DNA of 64,000 bases from Leptospira ainazelensis (GCF_016918785.1 NZ_JAFFPT010000079.1:372001-436000); one strand, 5' to 3'. Counted from the stretch's first letter, positions 27,617-38,185 are shown. The notes: generated from the sequence alone by a model not told the origin. Made by a program: numbers and translations.

Positions 27617-28327
27617 CTAAGTAGAAAACTTTTGAAATAAGGAAGAATAGAATTCTGCGAGCTCCAAATCCTCTTTTCGAGTAATCTTGAGATTGAAAGG
27701 ATGAGATTCCACGATCGCCGATTTTTTTCCGTAACCTAAAGCCCAGGAACAAAGATCGGTGGGAACAAATTCAAGAGGCGCGGAAAGAAGCTCCTTTAAG
27801 ACGGAACCTTTGACTCCCTGCGGGGTTTTCATAAACCAGATATGTTCCCGGTCCAAAAGCGAGGCGGTAAGTCCATTCGATTCTTCTAATACGGTTTCGG
27901 AGGTTTTCGAGGCAAGAGTCGCGATTCCATTCTCACGAACGCTCTCGCAGAGACGATCCAATTCTTCTGCCAAAACAAAAGGTCTCGCGGCGTCGTGTAC
28001 CAAAATGATATCATCGCTCTGAATTTCCAAAACGGAAAGACCTTGAAGCATGGAAGAATGTCTTGTCTCTCCGCCCTCCACGATCCGATCTTCGTCCCTC
28101 AAGAATGGACCGCAGATCTCTTCGGTTTTCGGAATCGATTCTTTGTGTGAAACCAGAACGGTCTGTTTTTGTTTTCCCCAATCCTGAAATCGTTTGAGAG
28201 AATGGAGTAGAACGGGTTCATTCTGAAATTCCAAAAATTGTTTCGGAATTTCGGAACCCATTCTCGTGCCGGTTCCTCCGGCTAAGATCAATATGTGGAT
28301 TTTTTCAGAGAGAAACAGAGACTTCAT
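27617..28327 (-). CDS. ispD: 2-C-methyl-D-erythritol 4-phosphate cytidylyltransferase
   Basis: A 236-residue enzyme of the MEP isoprenoid pathway that joins CTP to methylerythritol phosphate. Nucleotide-binding LILAGGTGTRMGSEIPKQF is near residue 13, with the conserved VHDAARPF and an MKTPQGVK segment. The FLKDP-type C-terminal region is less typical. The start overlaps the lysA stop by 23 bases, so the two are probably co-transcribed (lysA then ispD). Family call is firm. CTP-transferase homologues of the TarI type are an alternative. Confidence 0.88.
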   Translation of the reverse strand: MKSLFLSEKIHILILAGGTGTRMGSEIPKQFLEFQNEPVLLHSLKRFQDWGKQKQTVLVSHKESIPKTEEICGPFLRDEDRIVEGGETRHSSMLQGLSVLEIQSDDIILVHDAARPFVLAEELDRLCESVRENGIATLASKTSETVLEESNGLTASLLDREHIWFMKTPQGVKGSVLKELLSAPLEFVPTDLCSWALGYGKKSAIVESHPFNLKITRKEDLELAEFYSSLFQKFST

Positions 28328-29573
28328 TTTGAAAGATCTGTTCTAAGTTCTGACGTTTTCTTATGAGTTGAAACGAACCGTCCAGTCCTAACAAAACTTC
28401 GGCGGTCTCCGGAAACGAATTGTAATTCTTCACGGACATGGACGAACAATAAGCGCCGGCCCCTTCCATCACGATATAATCTCCTATCGCGGCTTCTCCC
28501 GTCCTCCTTGTGATCGGACCTCCGCCTTCGGCCTGTGTAAAAAGATCCCCGCTCTCGCAACAGTGTCCCACAAAAACGTAGTCTTCGGTCTTTCCGGAAT
28601 GAGTTCCCTCTTTAGGAACGACGACTAACGGATGTTTTGCGGCATAAAGAGAAGGCCTTGTGTTCACGTCCATCCCCGCGTCCACCTTGACGAACTTGTA
28701 TCCGTTTTCTCCGGTGGAAACGATATCGTCGATCGTCGTCACGATCGCTCCGTTGTTCACCATCAAAAAAGAACCGGGTTCGATCTCCATGTGGAGTTTC
28801 GTTCCGTTCTTATTCGCGAATTCTTCGAAAAGCGATATTACCGGTTTTCCGATCGTCTGAAAGTCGGTGGTTTTTTCGTCTTCCATTCTTCCGACTTTAA
28901 ATCCTCCTCCGAGGTTGAGAATTCTACATTCCGGAAACTGAGCTGCGATGTCCAAAGAAACCTGGGCAACAACTTTCCAAACCGCCGGATCACTTCCCGA
29001 TCCGATATGCGTGTGCACTTTGAAAATTTTGAGATCGTATTTTTTGGCGATCTCCTTTATTTTTTCTAAGTCTTCATGCCAGACTCCGAAGGAGGAAGTC
29101 TTTCCGCCCACGTCCGTCTTCTTTGTCTGTCCCGAACCGAGTCCCGGATTAAATCGTACGCTGACTTCTTTTCCCGGAAATAATTTTCCGAAAGCTTCGA
29201 GTTGTCTTAAGGAACAGGCGTTGAAGATCACTCCCTTCTCCACGAGTTCCTTCATTCCCTTTGCGAGCTCCTGCGAGGTCAGCATAATCTCTTCCGGTTT
29301 GAATCCGTTGTGAAGCGCTCTTTGCACTTCGTATTCCGAACTCGCGTCGATCTGAATTCCTTTTCGTTTCATGATTTCAAGAATGGTTCGATTCGGATTC
29401 GCCTTCATAGCATATCGTACGGTCAGTCCGTATGCGTTCGGAAACGCAAGAGCCGTGTCGCAGCTTTTTTCGATTTTCTCTCTGGAATAGACAAAAACGG
29501 GAGTTCCGAATTGTTGGGCGACGATACGCACTTGGGATTCAGTCAAAAATTTTAATTTTTCTATTGATTGCAT
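28305..29573 (-). CDS. lysA: Diaminopimelate decarboxylase
   Basis: A 422-residue PLP enzyme of fold type III that makes lysine from meso-diaminopimelate. The PLP lysine is Lys57 in VRYAMKANPN. Also visible are KIFKVHTHIGSGSD, RILNLGGGFKVG, EIEPGSFLM, VGHCCESGDLF and GAGAYCSSMSVKNYNSF. Length and order of blocks match the family. The start codon lies about 75 bases from the divergent phospholipase-like gene. Confidence 0.93.
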   Translation of the reverse strand: MQSIEKLKFLTESQVRIVAQQFGTPVFVYSREKIEKSCDTALAFPNAYGLTVRYAMKANPNRTILEIMKRKGIQIDASSEYEVQRALHNGFKPEEIMLTSQELAKGMKELVEKGVIFNACSLRQLEAFGKLFPGKEVSVRFNPGLGSGQTKKTDVGGKTSSFGVWHEDLEKIKEIAKKYDLKIFKVHTHIGSGSDPAVWKVVAQVSLDIAAQFPECRILNLGGGFKVGRMEDEKTTDFQTIGKPVISLFEEFANKNGTKLHMEIEPGSFLMVNNGAIVTTIDDIVSTGENGYKFVKVDAGMDVNTRPSLYAAKHPLVVVPKEGTHSGKTEDYVFVGHCCESGDLFTQAEGGGPITRRTGEAAIGDYIVMEGAGAYCSSMSVKNYNSFPETAEVLLGLDGSFQLIRKRQNLEQIFQNEVSVSL

Positions 29574-29648
29574 AGTGAAACGGGCATTTCTAAATGGTTT
29601 TTGAACAGGCTCCGTTGGAGTCCCGTTTTTTTAAAGGCATTTTCATTT

Positions 29649-30725
<1,077 letters not shown>

Positions 30726-30731
30726 TCGAAT

Positions 30732-33221
30732 ATGAAACACGAACCAGTCAGTTATCTTTCTCGTTTTTTTGTAATCCACTTCCGAGATAGAATTCTTCAA
30801 AAAGTTCTAAACTCGCCCGATCCGATAAAACAACTCGCTAAACTCTGCGCGGGTCTTTTGTTTCTCAACGGATTCTTATTCGTCTTTTCGATCAAGGATC
30901 TCTGGAGAGTTCCCGAATCGAATCAATACGAAAAACCTTCGGTTCTCTACGGAATCAACGATAAGAACGAATACGAACCGATCGCCGAGTTCTATCGTTT
31001 TTCACGAGTCGTTTTAAACATCAAAGAACTTCCACCCGAAGAGGACGGAAAACCGAACAAGTTGATTCGGAGTTTTGTTTCCACGGAAGACAATAATTTT
31101 TATTCTCACTGGGGACTCGATCTTCGAGGAATCTTTCGCGCCTTTATGGTAAACGTTCTCGCGGGAAGAATCAAGGAAGGAGCTTCGACGATCACACAAC
31201 AGGTCGCACGTCTTCGATTCTTAAATACCGAACGTTCTTTTTTGCGTAAGGCAAGAGAGGCCTGGCTCGCGCTTCTTCTCGAAGCCGTCTTTGACAAAGA
31301 CACTCTGATGGAAATCTATCTCAACGAAATCCCCTTAGGACACGGAACGATCGGGGTCGGAGCTGCGGCGCGATTCTACTTTCGAAAGGACGTAAAGGAT
31401 CTGAGTTGGGGAGAATCGGCTCTTCTTGCGAGTTTGACCACAAGGCCTACTGAATTTTCACCCTTGGTAAATCCGAATTCTTCCAGCGCAAAGGTTCGAG
31501 TCGTCTTTAAGAAGTTTGTGGAGAACGGAATCTTGGACGTAAAAACCGCCGAAAAAGAATACGACGCCTTTTCGGAATATTACATAACTCTAAACCGATC
31601 ACCGAACGACTCCGCCTTTGGAGATCGTCTCAACCGTTTCCCCTATTTTACGGAATACGTTCGTAAGAATCTAACGCGATACATTCCGAAAACGACGCTC
31701 TACAGCGGCGGTCTCAAGATTTATTCCACTCTGAACATTCAACACCAGACCCAGGCGGAGAAGGCATTGTACGCGGGGTTGAAAAATCAGACGGCGCAAT
31801 CCAATCAGAGAACGTTTACAAAGATCGATGCGTTCGACGACGCTTACGGAGAAATTTACGACGTCCTTGCGATGATCCACGACGTTCCCGAATTTAAGTT
31901 TAAGATTTCAAGATCGATCCGAACCTTTAACCGAGCTTGGCAGGAAGATTTAAGAGATGAACTCGGCACTCTCAATCTTTTGAGCGGAACCGAAACCTTA
32001 GGAGAAGCGATCGAATGGAGTTATCGAAGTCAACAGACGGAAGACTTTCTTCTTCCTGTCGAAGGAGCTTTGATTTCGATGCGACCCGATACGGGTTATA
32101 TCACCGCGATGGTCGGAGGTTCCGGTTTTCGATCCGACAACCAACAAATCCGCGCGTTTCAAGCATACAGACAACCCGGCTCCGCGTTCAAACCGCTTGT
32201 CTACGCAGCGGCGATGGAATACTACAACCAACATCCGGATCCAAAGAAGAATGTGACGGCGGCTTCTCTCTTTTCCGATTCTCCGCTCCAATACGTATTA
32301 GAAGACGGTGATGAATGGAATCCTTCCAATTACACGGGAGAATATTCAGGATTTATAAGACTCCGAGAAGCATTGGAACTTTCCCGAAACAGCGTAGCTG
32401 TTCGGGTTTTGGAACACACGGGTATCAGCAATCTGATGCCGTTTTTGGAAAAAATTCTTCAGATCGAAAACAGATCCATACCGAGAAACTATTCGATCTC
32501 TTTAGGAACGTTCGAAGTTTCTCCTTATGAGTTGGCGAAGTCTTACGCGGTCCTCGCTTCCGGAGGAAAACAAGTATTTCCTTTGAGCGTTCTGTATGTG
32601 GAAGACGGATCGGGAACGATCATCCGAGATTTTAGAGAAGAAGCGAGTAAGGTCGAAAGAAAACAGATTCTTTCTCCCGAGGTTTGTTTTATCCTCACAT
32701 CGATGATGGAAGACGTGATCAAAAAAGGAACGGGAACCGGAGCTTCTTCTTACGGACTTTCTCGTCCTGCGGCGGGAAAAACGGGAACGACGAATAACTT
32801 TCGGGACGCATGGTTTGCGGGTTACACGGGTGAACTCGTGAGCGTAGTTTGGATCGGATACGATACCGGAACTCTTTCGATGGGCAAAGGAATGTCCGGC
32901 GGGGTCGTCGCGGCTCCGATCTGGGGAAGATTTATGTCCAACGCACTCTCGAAAGAAAAATCCAAGGGATTACATTTTGGGGAAACGGGAGTAGTTCGAA
33001 AACAAATTTGTTCGATCTCCGGGAAACTTCCGGGTTCTCATTGCAATCAAACCGAAGAAGAATACTTTACGAAAGATACGGTTCCCAAAGAAGTCTGTGA
33101 CGACCACCGAGGAGCGGGTAATACTCCCGAGCCGGATCCTACGCCGCCTTCCAGTCAGACAAAAGTAAAAAAGAAGCAGAAAACCAATATTTTCCAGGGC
33201 GACGATGATATGATTCGGTAA
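30732..33221 (+). CDS. mrcA: Class A penicillin-binding protein (PBP1A-type)
   Basis: An 829-residue bifunctional murein synthase. A membrane segment is near 38-53. The glycosyltransferase domain has STEDNNFYSHWG with catalytic Glu119, GASTITQQVAR, RKAREAWLALLLE and KDTLMEIYLNEIPLGHG. The transpeptidase domain has the SxxK motif GSAFKP (Ser484), SRN (LELSRNSV) and KTG at Lys683 (AGKTGTTN). A basic C-terminal tail with KVKKKQK follows. It begins seven bases after the phospholipase-like gene, so both may be one transcript. The bactofilin and M23 genes follow, consistent with a cell-wall and shape region. Confidence 0.95.
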   Translation: MKHEPVSYLSRFFVIHFRDRILQKVLNSPDPIKQLAKLCAGLLFLNGFLFVFSIKDLWRVPESNQYEKPSVLYGINDKNEYEPIAEFYRFSRVVLNIKELPPEEDGKPNKLIRSFVSTEDNNFYSHWGLDLRGIFRAFMVNVLAGRIKEGASTITQQVARLRFLNTERSFLRKAREAWLALLLEAVFDKDTLMEIYLNEIPLGHGTIGVGAAARFYFRKDVKDLSWGESALLASLTTRPTEFSPLVNPNSSSAKVRVVFKKFVENGILDVKTAEKEYDAFSEYYITLNRSPNDSAFGDRLNRFPYFTEYVRKNLTRYIPKTTLYSGGLKIYSTLNIQHQTQAEKALYAGLKNQTAQSNQRTFTKIDAFDDAYGEIYDVLAMIHDVPEFKFKISRSIRTFNRAWQEDLRDELGTLNLLSGTETLGEAIEWSYRSQQTEDFLLPVEGALISMRPDTGYITAMVGGSGFRSDNQQIRAFQAYRQPGSAFKPLVYAAAMEYYNQHPDPKKNVTAASLFSDSPLQYVLEDGDEWNPSNYTGEYSGFIRLREALELSRNSVAVRVLEHTGISNLMPFLEKILQIENRSIPRNYSISLGTFEVSPYELAKSYAVLASGGKQVFPLSVLYVEDGSGTIIRDFREEASKVERKQILSPEVCFILTSMMEDVIKKGTGTGASSYGLSRPAAGKTGTTNNFRDAWFAGYTGELVSVVWIGYDTGTLSMGKGMSGGVVAAPIWGRFMSNALSKEKSKGLHFGETGVVRKQICSISGKLPGSHCNQTEEEYFTKDTVPKEVCDDHRGAGNTPEPDPTPPSSQTKVKKKQKTNIFQGDDDMIR

Positions 33222-33291
33222 TTCTTAACAAAAATACTTGTCGTTTTGGGATTGCTTACACAAATAGAAATATCGTTATCAGGAGTTTTAG

Positions 33292-33702
33292 ATGGCCATC
33301 GGCAAGGAAAATAATAACAGCGTAATCGGTCCCGGGTCCATTTTTGAAGGGAAATTTTATATCGCAGGTTCTCTCCGCATTGACGGAAAATTCGAAGGAG
33401 AGATCAAAACCGATGACACTCTCTATATCGGAGAAACCGGTAAAGTAAGAACGAATATTGCGGCCCGCGAAGTGACCGTTTCCGGAACTATGATCGGAAA
33501 CATCAAAGCGGAGAATGAAGTTCGTCTCGAAGAAACCGGAAGACTTTTAGGCGATATCACCGCTCCTGCTCTTCATCTCGCAAAAGGTGTGGTTGCAAAA
33601 GGAAACATCACGATCACCGGCGGACAAAAGAAAGACGTGAAAAAAATCGTCGAAGAATCTTTTGGTGGAACTCGCACCCTGGACAACGGAAAGGACGAAT
33701 AA
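33292..33702 (+). CDS. Bactofilin
   Basis: A 136-residue protein with a central right-handed beta-helix (DUF583). Repeating hydrophobic and Gly turns begin IGPGSIFEGKFYIAGSLRIDGKFEGEIKTDDTLYIGETG and run through NIAAREVTVSGTMIGNIKAENEVRLEETGRLLGDITAPAL. Short disordered tails flank it. Bactofilins polymerise without nucleotide at the inner membrane and locate peptidoglycan enzymes. In Leptospira biflexa a bactofilin affects helix pitch. It is preceded by AGGAGTTTTAG and followed after 53 bases by a LysM/M23 peptidase, a common pairing. Confidence 0.92.
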   Translation: MAIGKENNNSVIGPGSIFEGKFYIAGSLRIDGKFEGEIKTDDTLYIGETGKVRTNIAAREVTVSGTMIGNIKAENEVRLEETGRLLGDITAPALHLAKGVVAKGNITITGGQKKDVKKIVEESFGGTRTLDNGKDE

Positions 33703-33755
33703 GTCCTTTTCTTTTACTATAGGAAAGGCCGGACTCCGGCCGATAATCTTCCTGT

Positions 33756-34874
33756 ATGATCTTTAAAAAGCCCAGACAACTGACCGCAGGAAAAGAACTC
33801 CTTCGGACAGACAATTTCACCCTGATCTATCTGGGCGCTTTTCACTTTCACTATTCATTCTATTTTAGAGGAAACCTCTATCACGGGAATTTGGATTTTA
33901 GAAGAAAAAAATTCAGACTGATTCCCATCGTTGCTTCCATCGCACTTTTTGTCGCCTTCTTAGGATTCGGGATGAATCCGAGCAACGCTATGATGGATTC
34001 TTCCGGTCACGAAATTACGGAGAATGATTCCGAAGATTTGAAGGCAAAATCCGGAGACGAAAAATTCTTAGAAGAATCCGAAAAGGCAAAACTTACGATT
34101 CTAATGGCGAAGGAACTCAAAAACCCTTCCGAAAAAAAGAAACAACTCAAGGTCACTACCTATCGAGTCAAAAGAAACGAAACGTTAGCCGAAATAGCAA
34201 CTCGTTTTAAGGTTTCTATGGAATCGATCGCTGGTTCCTCGAATATCAGAATCGACGACACGTTGTATCCGGGACAAATATTAAGCATTCCCAACAAACA
34301 AGGTCTTCTCTATAAGATGAAGACCGGAGAGACGATGGCGAAAGTCGCAAGTCTTTATAAGGTCAACTTAGACGAGATCCTATTGGAAAACAAATTAGAC
34401 GATCTTGATATTCTAAGACCGGGCCAGAAGATATTTTTACCCGGAGCCGTCATTCCCGATCCGACTCCGAAATGGGTGATTCCGGTCGCTTCGAGAATCG
34501 TAACTTCCAACTTCGGATTTAGAACCTTCCCGAGAAGAAAGTTTCACGAAGGCCTAGACCTAAAAGCGTTTTACGAACCGATTGCAGCGGCAAGAAACGG
34601 AAAAGTAATCTATGCGGGATGGATGGGTGGTTACGGAAACGTGGTGGTGATCGAACACACCGACGATTTCAAAACTCTCTACGCTCACAATTCCAAACTC
34701 TTCGTTCAGAGAGGAGACTACGTTTTGGCGGGGAAGAAGATCGCAAGATCCGGTTCGACCGGTTACTCCTTTGGTCCTCACCTTCACTTTGAAGTCATCA
34801 AAAACGGACAACCCGTCAATCCTTCCAAATATCTCAAAGGCCTCACGTTCCGAAAGGGCGGCCCGACACACTGA
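33756..34874 (+). CDS. LysM/M23 peptidoglycan metallopeptidase
   Basis: A 372-residue protein with a membrane segment near residues 53-70, two LysM domains (YRVKRNETLAEIATRFKVSMESIA and YKMKTGETMAKVASLYKVNLDEIL), and a C-terminal M23 domain. The domain's zinc ligands are His and Asp in FHEGLDLKA and His in HLHFEV (second H-x-H), with GYGNVVVIEH and SGSTGYSFGPHLHF. It is oriented to the periplasm. Paired with the bactofilin, it probably trims peptidoglycan in shape control. Start ATG 33756 gives a 50-residue leader before the membrane segment. Confidence 0.93.
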   Translation: MIFKKPRQLTAGKELLRTDNFTLIYLGAFHFHYSFYFRGNLYHGNLDFRRKKFRLIPIVASIALFVAFLGFGMNPSNAMMDSSGHEITENDSEDLKAKSGDEKFLEESEKAKLTILMAKELKNPSEKKKQLKVTTYRVKRNETLAEIATRFKVSMESIAGSSNIRIDDTLYPGQILSIPNKQGLLYKMKTGETMAKVASLYKVNLDEILLENKLDDLDILRPGQKIFLPGAVIPDPTPKWVIPVASRIVTSNFGFRTFPRRKFHEGLDLKAFYEPIAAARNGKVIYAGWMGGYGNVVVIEHTDDFKTLYAHNSKLFVQRGDYVLAGKKIARSGSTGYSFGPHLHFEVIKNGQPVNPSKYLKGLTFRKGGPTH

Positions 34875-35277
34875 GATCGGACCGAAAAATCCCGAAAAAG
34901 TGGGTGATCCTACTTTAGTCTTCTCTTCAAACGATAAAGACCGAATACGACCTTCTCTTCTCCTTCCTGAAAAAGAAAAATATTCTCCGTACAGTAATCC
35001 GCTCCGGACTTAAAGTCCGATTGCAAGTATTTTTCTCGGAAGAATCGATTGTCGTAACTCCGACAATCGATCGAGATAAATTTCCACTTAAAAACCGATC
35101 TCGCTCAAAGGTGGAAAGTTTCGAAAAAAATAGACTCGTTTTCGAAATTCCTTTGATCCTTTTGTGAAAATCGCATTGGGCGGAATTCCGAGTTCGGCGA
35201 AATTCCCTTTTGGGAAAAAATCCGAATTCTTCCCGAGAAAACAAAGATTTTGATTTTCAACGCAAAAGAAAAACTAG
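34875..35277. other. Spacer with palindromes
   Basis: No gene is seen. A palindrome copy GTGGGTGATCCTACTTTA lies at 34900-34917. A hairpin of CGGACT and AGTCCG arms is at about 35005-35020. The 10-bp inverted repeat TCGATTGTCG-TAACTC-CGACAATCGA lies at 35045-35070. Its GTCG...CGAC centre recalls the MITE-like element core. Confidence 0.5.
35045..35070. repeat. 10-bp perfect inverted repeat
   Basis: TCGATTGTCG, six bases, then the complement, in the spacer between the M23 and DUF900 genes. Not followed by a T run. Confidence 0.6.
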
Positions 35278-36357
35278 ATGGTTTCCAAAATGAAAACCGC
35301 AGTCACGTTATTCGTATTTCTCGTCCTTCTTCTTGAAAATTGCAAAACCCCGACGATCGAAGAGCTCATCGATCGAAGACTGATCAAATCCTACGATCAG
35401 ACCGAAACCCTAAACTTATACTACGCTACGTTGAGAACTCAGAATCCAAACGCACAGATCGGATGTAATGATTCCTATTTTCTCACCAATGGAAATAGGG
35501 AACTCAAGACCGGATATTGTATCGTAAACGTACCCGCCAATCACGAAGTAGGAGCGCTTCCAAGCGGGCTCGGAAGCCGAGAAACCCTATTCCAATTTCT
35601 CGGACACAAACCTTTTGAAAAACAAGAGAACTTTCTGGAGGATCTCAAAAAAGATCCTTTCGACGAAGTTCTTGTTTTTGTCCACGGATTCAACGTTCGT
35701 TTTGAAGAAGCGATTCTGAGAGGAGGACAAATCCGATACGATCTTAAATTTCCGGGAAAGGTGGTGATCTTTACCTGGCCTGCGGGAAACGAAGGAGGAC
35801 TTCTCAATCAAGTTCTCCTCAAAGGAACCTACGAAAAAAATCTTCAATCGGCGAGAAGTTCCAGGGAAGAATTTAAGAATTTTCTAAAGTCCCTCCAATC
35901 TCTCGGTAAAAAGGTGCACCTAATCGTTCACTCGATGGGACATCAGGTCGTTTTACCTGCGTTAGCCGAAATCGGAAAGGAAACAAAAGAACCGATCTTG
36001 AAAGAACTGATTCTCAACGCCCCCGATTTTGATTCCGGAGAATTCAGGCTTATGGCCGATCAAATTTCCAAAACCGCAAAAAGAATCACACTCTATTGTT
36101 CACCCGGAGACAGCGCTTTACAAGCCTCCGCCACCGTAAACCAGGGAGGCCGTTTAGGATCCTGCCACCTGGTTCCCGGAGTCGACGTCATCAACGTGAA
36201 TCCGGTCGATTCTTCCGTAGTTTCGATGGGACACGGATACTATTCTTCCAAACCAATTCTCACCGATCTCTATCAACTCCTCTTGGGAGTCAGAGCGGAA
36301 AAAAGACTCTTTATACGAAAGTCTTCCGGAAACGAAAACTTTGTTCTGAGAAATTAG
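35278..36357 (+). CDS. DUF900-type alpha/beta-hydrolase lipoprotein
   Basis: A 359-residue protein with an N-terminal lipoprotein-type signal (VLLLENC, lipid-attached Cys near residue 22). Its alpha/beta-hydrolase domain is of the DUF900 type. The signatures are DEVLVFVHGFNVRFEEAILR, a nucleophile elbow in VHLIVHSMGHQVV, NAPDFDSGEF with a candidate acid, and GHGYYSSKPILTDLY with a candidate His. ATG 35278 or the next Met at residue 5 may be used. The substrate is unknown. A strong terminator follows. Confidence 0.82.
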   Translation: MVSKMKTAVTLFVFLVLLLENCKTPTIEELIDRRLIKSYDQTETLNLYYATLRTQNPNAQIGCNDSYFLTNGNRELKTGYCIVNVPANHEVGALPSGLGSRETLFQFLGHKPFEKQENFLEDLKKDPFDEVLVFVHGFNVRFEEAILRGGQIRYDLKFPGKVVIFTWPAGNEGGLLNQVLLKGTYEKNLQSARSSREEFKNFLKSLQSLGKKVHLIVHSMGHQVVLPALAEIGKETKEPILKELILNAPDFDSGEFRLMADQISKTAKRITLYCSPGDSALQASATVNQGGRLGSCHLVPGVDVINVNPVDSSVVSMGHGYYSSKPILTDLYQLLLGVRAEKRLFIRKSSGNENFVLRN

Positions 36358-36359
36358 CG

Positions 36360-36401
36360 AAGGTTCGAGAAAAATAAATTCCTTTCTCGAACCTTTTTTT
36401 T
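36360..36401 (+). terminator. Rho-independent terminator after the DUF900 gene
   Basis: AAGGTTCGAGAAA and TTTCTCGAACCTT form a 13-bp stem with a ten-base loop, followed by a run of T's. It lies two bases beyond the stop region. Confidence 0.92.
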
Positions 36402-36485
36402 GAACGCAGTCAGTTCTTCCTTCCCCAATTTAGAAGAAGAGCAGATAACGTCTTTTGGGACTCACTACCAATGTACTTTTTATTT

Positions 36486-37145
36486 TTAGGCTTTTTGTTC
36501 TCGGGCGTATTTTATCAATCGAATGATCGCGTAACCGCCGGGTATCATTGGAAGCACGGCAGTATATAGCCCGGAAAAGTAATAGTGACCGATAGTCTTG
36601 TAATAGTAATTCGGCATATCTTTTATCAGAACACCCTGAATTATTTGAGTGAGAGGCGCAGGGTCGGAAGGTTGCAGTTTAGGTTCGATCAAAGGAAAAA
36701 TGAAATGCGTAAACTCTGCAAAACCGGGGCCGATAAAAATAAACCAAGCTACAAATCCTGCGATCGGAATCTTGTAGAACAACCCTAAGGTAGTGAGAGT
36801 ATAAATGATAGGTCCGATCGACATAAATACTATAATAAATCCGGGTTCACTCCACGGAATACCGAATAGCCGGCTCATAGCAGGTCCAAAGCCAGTCAAA
36901 TATTCTTCAATCATATGAATCTCTAAACCTGCTACGGTTAGTGTAAAGAGCGGAAGTATCACCTTTGGCTCGACTGGAGATCGCAAATACGTGAAATACC
37001 AAAATACGAACCCGATCGTACCGGCGCCACCCACGATAATAACCGGCTGCAAGCCGATTTTGATATAACCGATTGTAGAAGCAAAAACGACGAACGTTAA
37101 TGCGAAAATCGCGTTGAGATTTTTTACCCAAGTTTTAGATTCCAT
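36486..37145 (-). CDS. HXXEE-motif membrane protein
   Basis: A 219-residue membrane protein with about six hydrophobic segments. The second half of the first third holds LEIHMIEEYLTGFGP, an H-x-x-E-E motif that defines an uncharacterised membrane family with conserved histidines and acids. HFIFP (FAEFTHFIFP) and IGHYYFSGLYTAVLP follow at the later conserved positions. It lies 34 bases after marR and probably shares its transcript. AGGAATAGGAT precedes ATG 37145. Function unknown; the MarR link suggests response to small molecules. Confidence 0.7.
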   Translation of the reverse strand: MESKTWVKNLNAIFALTFVVFASTIGYIKIGLQPVIIVGGAGTIGFVFWYFTYLRSPVEPKVILPLFTLTVAGLEIHMIEEYLTGFGPAMSRLFGIPWSEPGFIIVFMSIGPIIYTLTTLGLFYKIPIAGFVAWFIFIGPGFAEFTHFIFPLIEPKLQPSDPAPLTQIIQGVLIKDMPNYYYKTIGHYYFSGLYTAVLPMIPGGYAIIRLIKYAREQKA

Positions 37146-37179
37146 ATCCTATTCCTTTTTTTATTCATTAAAATATTCC

Positions 37180-37632
37180 TCAAAGAGTTGTTTTAAAAAT
37201 CGAAAGATTCTTTTCGATCTTCATCAAAGAATCCAAAGTGATTTCAAAAGCCTTCGGATCCAAATTTTTTGCCGCATCGTTTAACAACGATTTTGCGATA
37301 GGAATCAACTCTTCCTTCAACTTTTTTCCTCTCGAAGTTAGATTGACGTGATTGTTTCTTCGATCGGTGGTCGACGGAACGCGGCGAATCAGTCCGTCTT
37401 TTTCCATTGCGTTGAGAAAGCGGGTGACGGTCGTTTTGTCTTTCAGCGTCTTTTGAGACAATTCGTTTTGAGTCATGCCGTCGTTCTCCCAAAGACGATT
37501 TAGGATAATCCATTCTTCCGGAGTTATCGTAAAACCAGCTTGAGAAAAACGCTCCTGCAGTTCCTGTTTCATCACAATGGCGCATCGGTTGATACGATAG
37601 CCTAAAGTTTTTTCGATTTGGAAGTCGTTCAT
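37180..37632 (-). CDS. MarR-family transcriptional regulator
   Basis: A 150-residue winged-helix regulator. Signatures are GFTITPEEWIILNRLWENDGMTQNELSQKTLKDKTTVTRFLNAMEKDGLIRR (the recognition helix) and DRRNNHVNLTSRGKKL, the wing with the DRR motif of MarR. ATG 37632 is preferred over an upstream frame start at 37674, which runs through the operator. A 15-bp palindrome lies just upstream at 37638-37652 and is the likely autoregulatory site. The HXXEE-motif membrane gene follows and is the likely target. Confidence 0.92.
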   Translation of the reverse strand: MNDFQIEKTLGYRINRCAIVMKQELQERFSQAGFTITPEEWIILNRLWENDGMTQNELSQKTLKDKTTVTRFLNAMEKDGLIRRVPSTTDRRNNHVNLTSRGKKLKEELIPIAKSLLNDAAKNLDPKAFEITLDSLMKIEKNLSIFKTTL

Positions 37633-37637
37633 TATTG

Positions 37638-37652
37638 GTTGTATAATACAAC
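37638..37652 (-). promoter_or_regulatory. MarR operator-like palindrome
   Basis: GTTGTAT-A-ATACAAC, a perfect 7+1+7 palindrome, starts six bases before the marR start codon. It overlaps a TATTAT -10-like box on the minus strand. MarR proteins commonly bind TTG-N-CAA sites of this size and repress their own gene. Confidence 0.78.
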
Positions 37653-38185
37653 GATTAGAGAGCGGTGCAAGCAAAATAAATTCTAAAAATCGGAAAAAAC
37701 AAAAGTAACACTCACTTTAAAAGAAACCGAGAGGTTCTATTTGAAATAAAGAATTCGGCTAGAAAAGTGATGAATGTGCTTTGGAACTTTAACGCCCCTC
37801 CTTTTTTCAAAAGAGGACGAAAAATTCTAAAATCCCTTTCTCCGAAAAAGAAGGGAAGAATTCAACTGGTAAGAATTTCGAAAAGTCAGTTTCTCTTCTT
37901 TCAGCCCCCGGAGAAATGTGGGAACTCCCAATTCTACAGAGTTCACGAAAAACGCGAATTCGGTTGGGAGAAGAATTTTCGATGTGAAATTCCCTCGTAA
38001 AACGCGTCTAAAAATAAAACGGAGCGCGATTTTTGACCGTCCTTTTTTTGTTTTCCCGAAAAGCGCCCTGGAAAGAGTGGGAAAGGTATGAGGAATTCCT
38101 CAAATGCGAAAACACAATTTTACCATAACTTTTTCCGTATTTTGACAAAATATCTTGTTGAATTCGGGGTTATTCTTAGTAACTA
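37653..38185. other. Spacer before the sensor kinase
   Basis: About 530 bases with no convincing gene. Palindrome copy GTGGGAACTCCCA lies at 37918-37930. The bases 38145-38185 (TTGACAAAATATCTTGTTG...) include a TTGACA -35-like box followed about 17 bases later by GAATTC-type sequence, so a promoter for the kinase may lie here. Confidence 0.45.

Noticed and set aside
27389..27640. An 83-codon frame starting in the 22-bp inverted repeat
   Set aside because: No ribosome site, it starts in a palindrome and overlaps the ispD end. It reads like spacer translation.
37767..38000. A 77-codon frame upstream of the sensor kinase
   Set aside because: No ribosome site, contains a palindrome copy, and lacks any coding signature.
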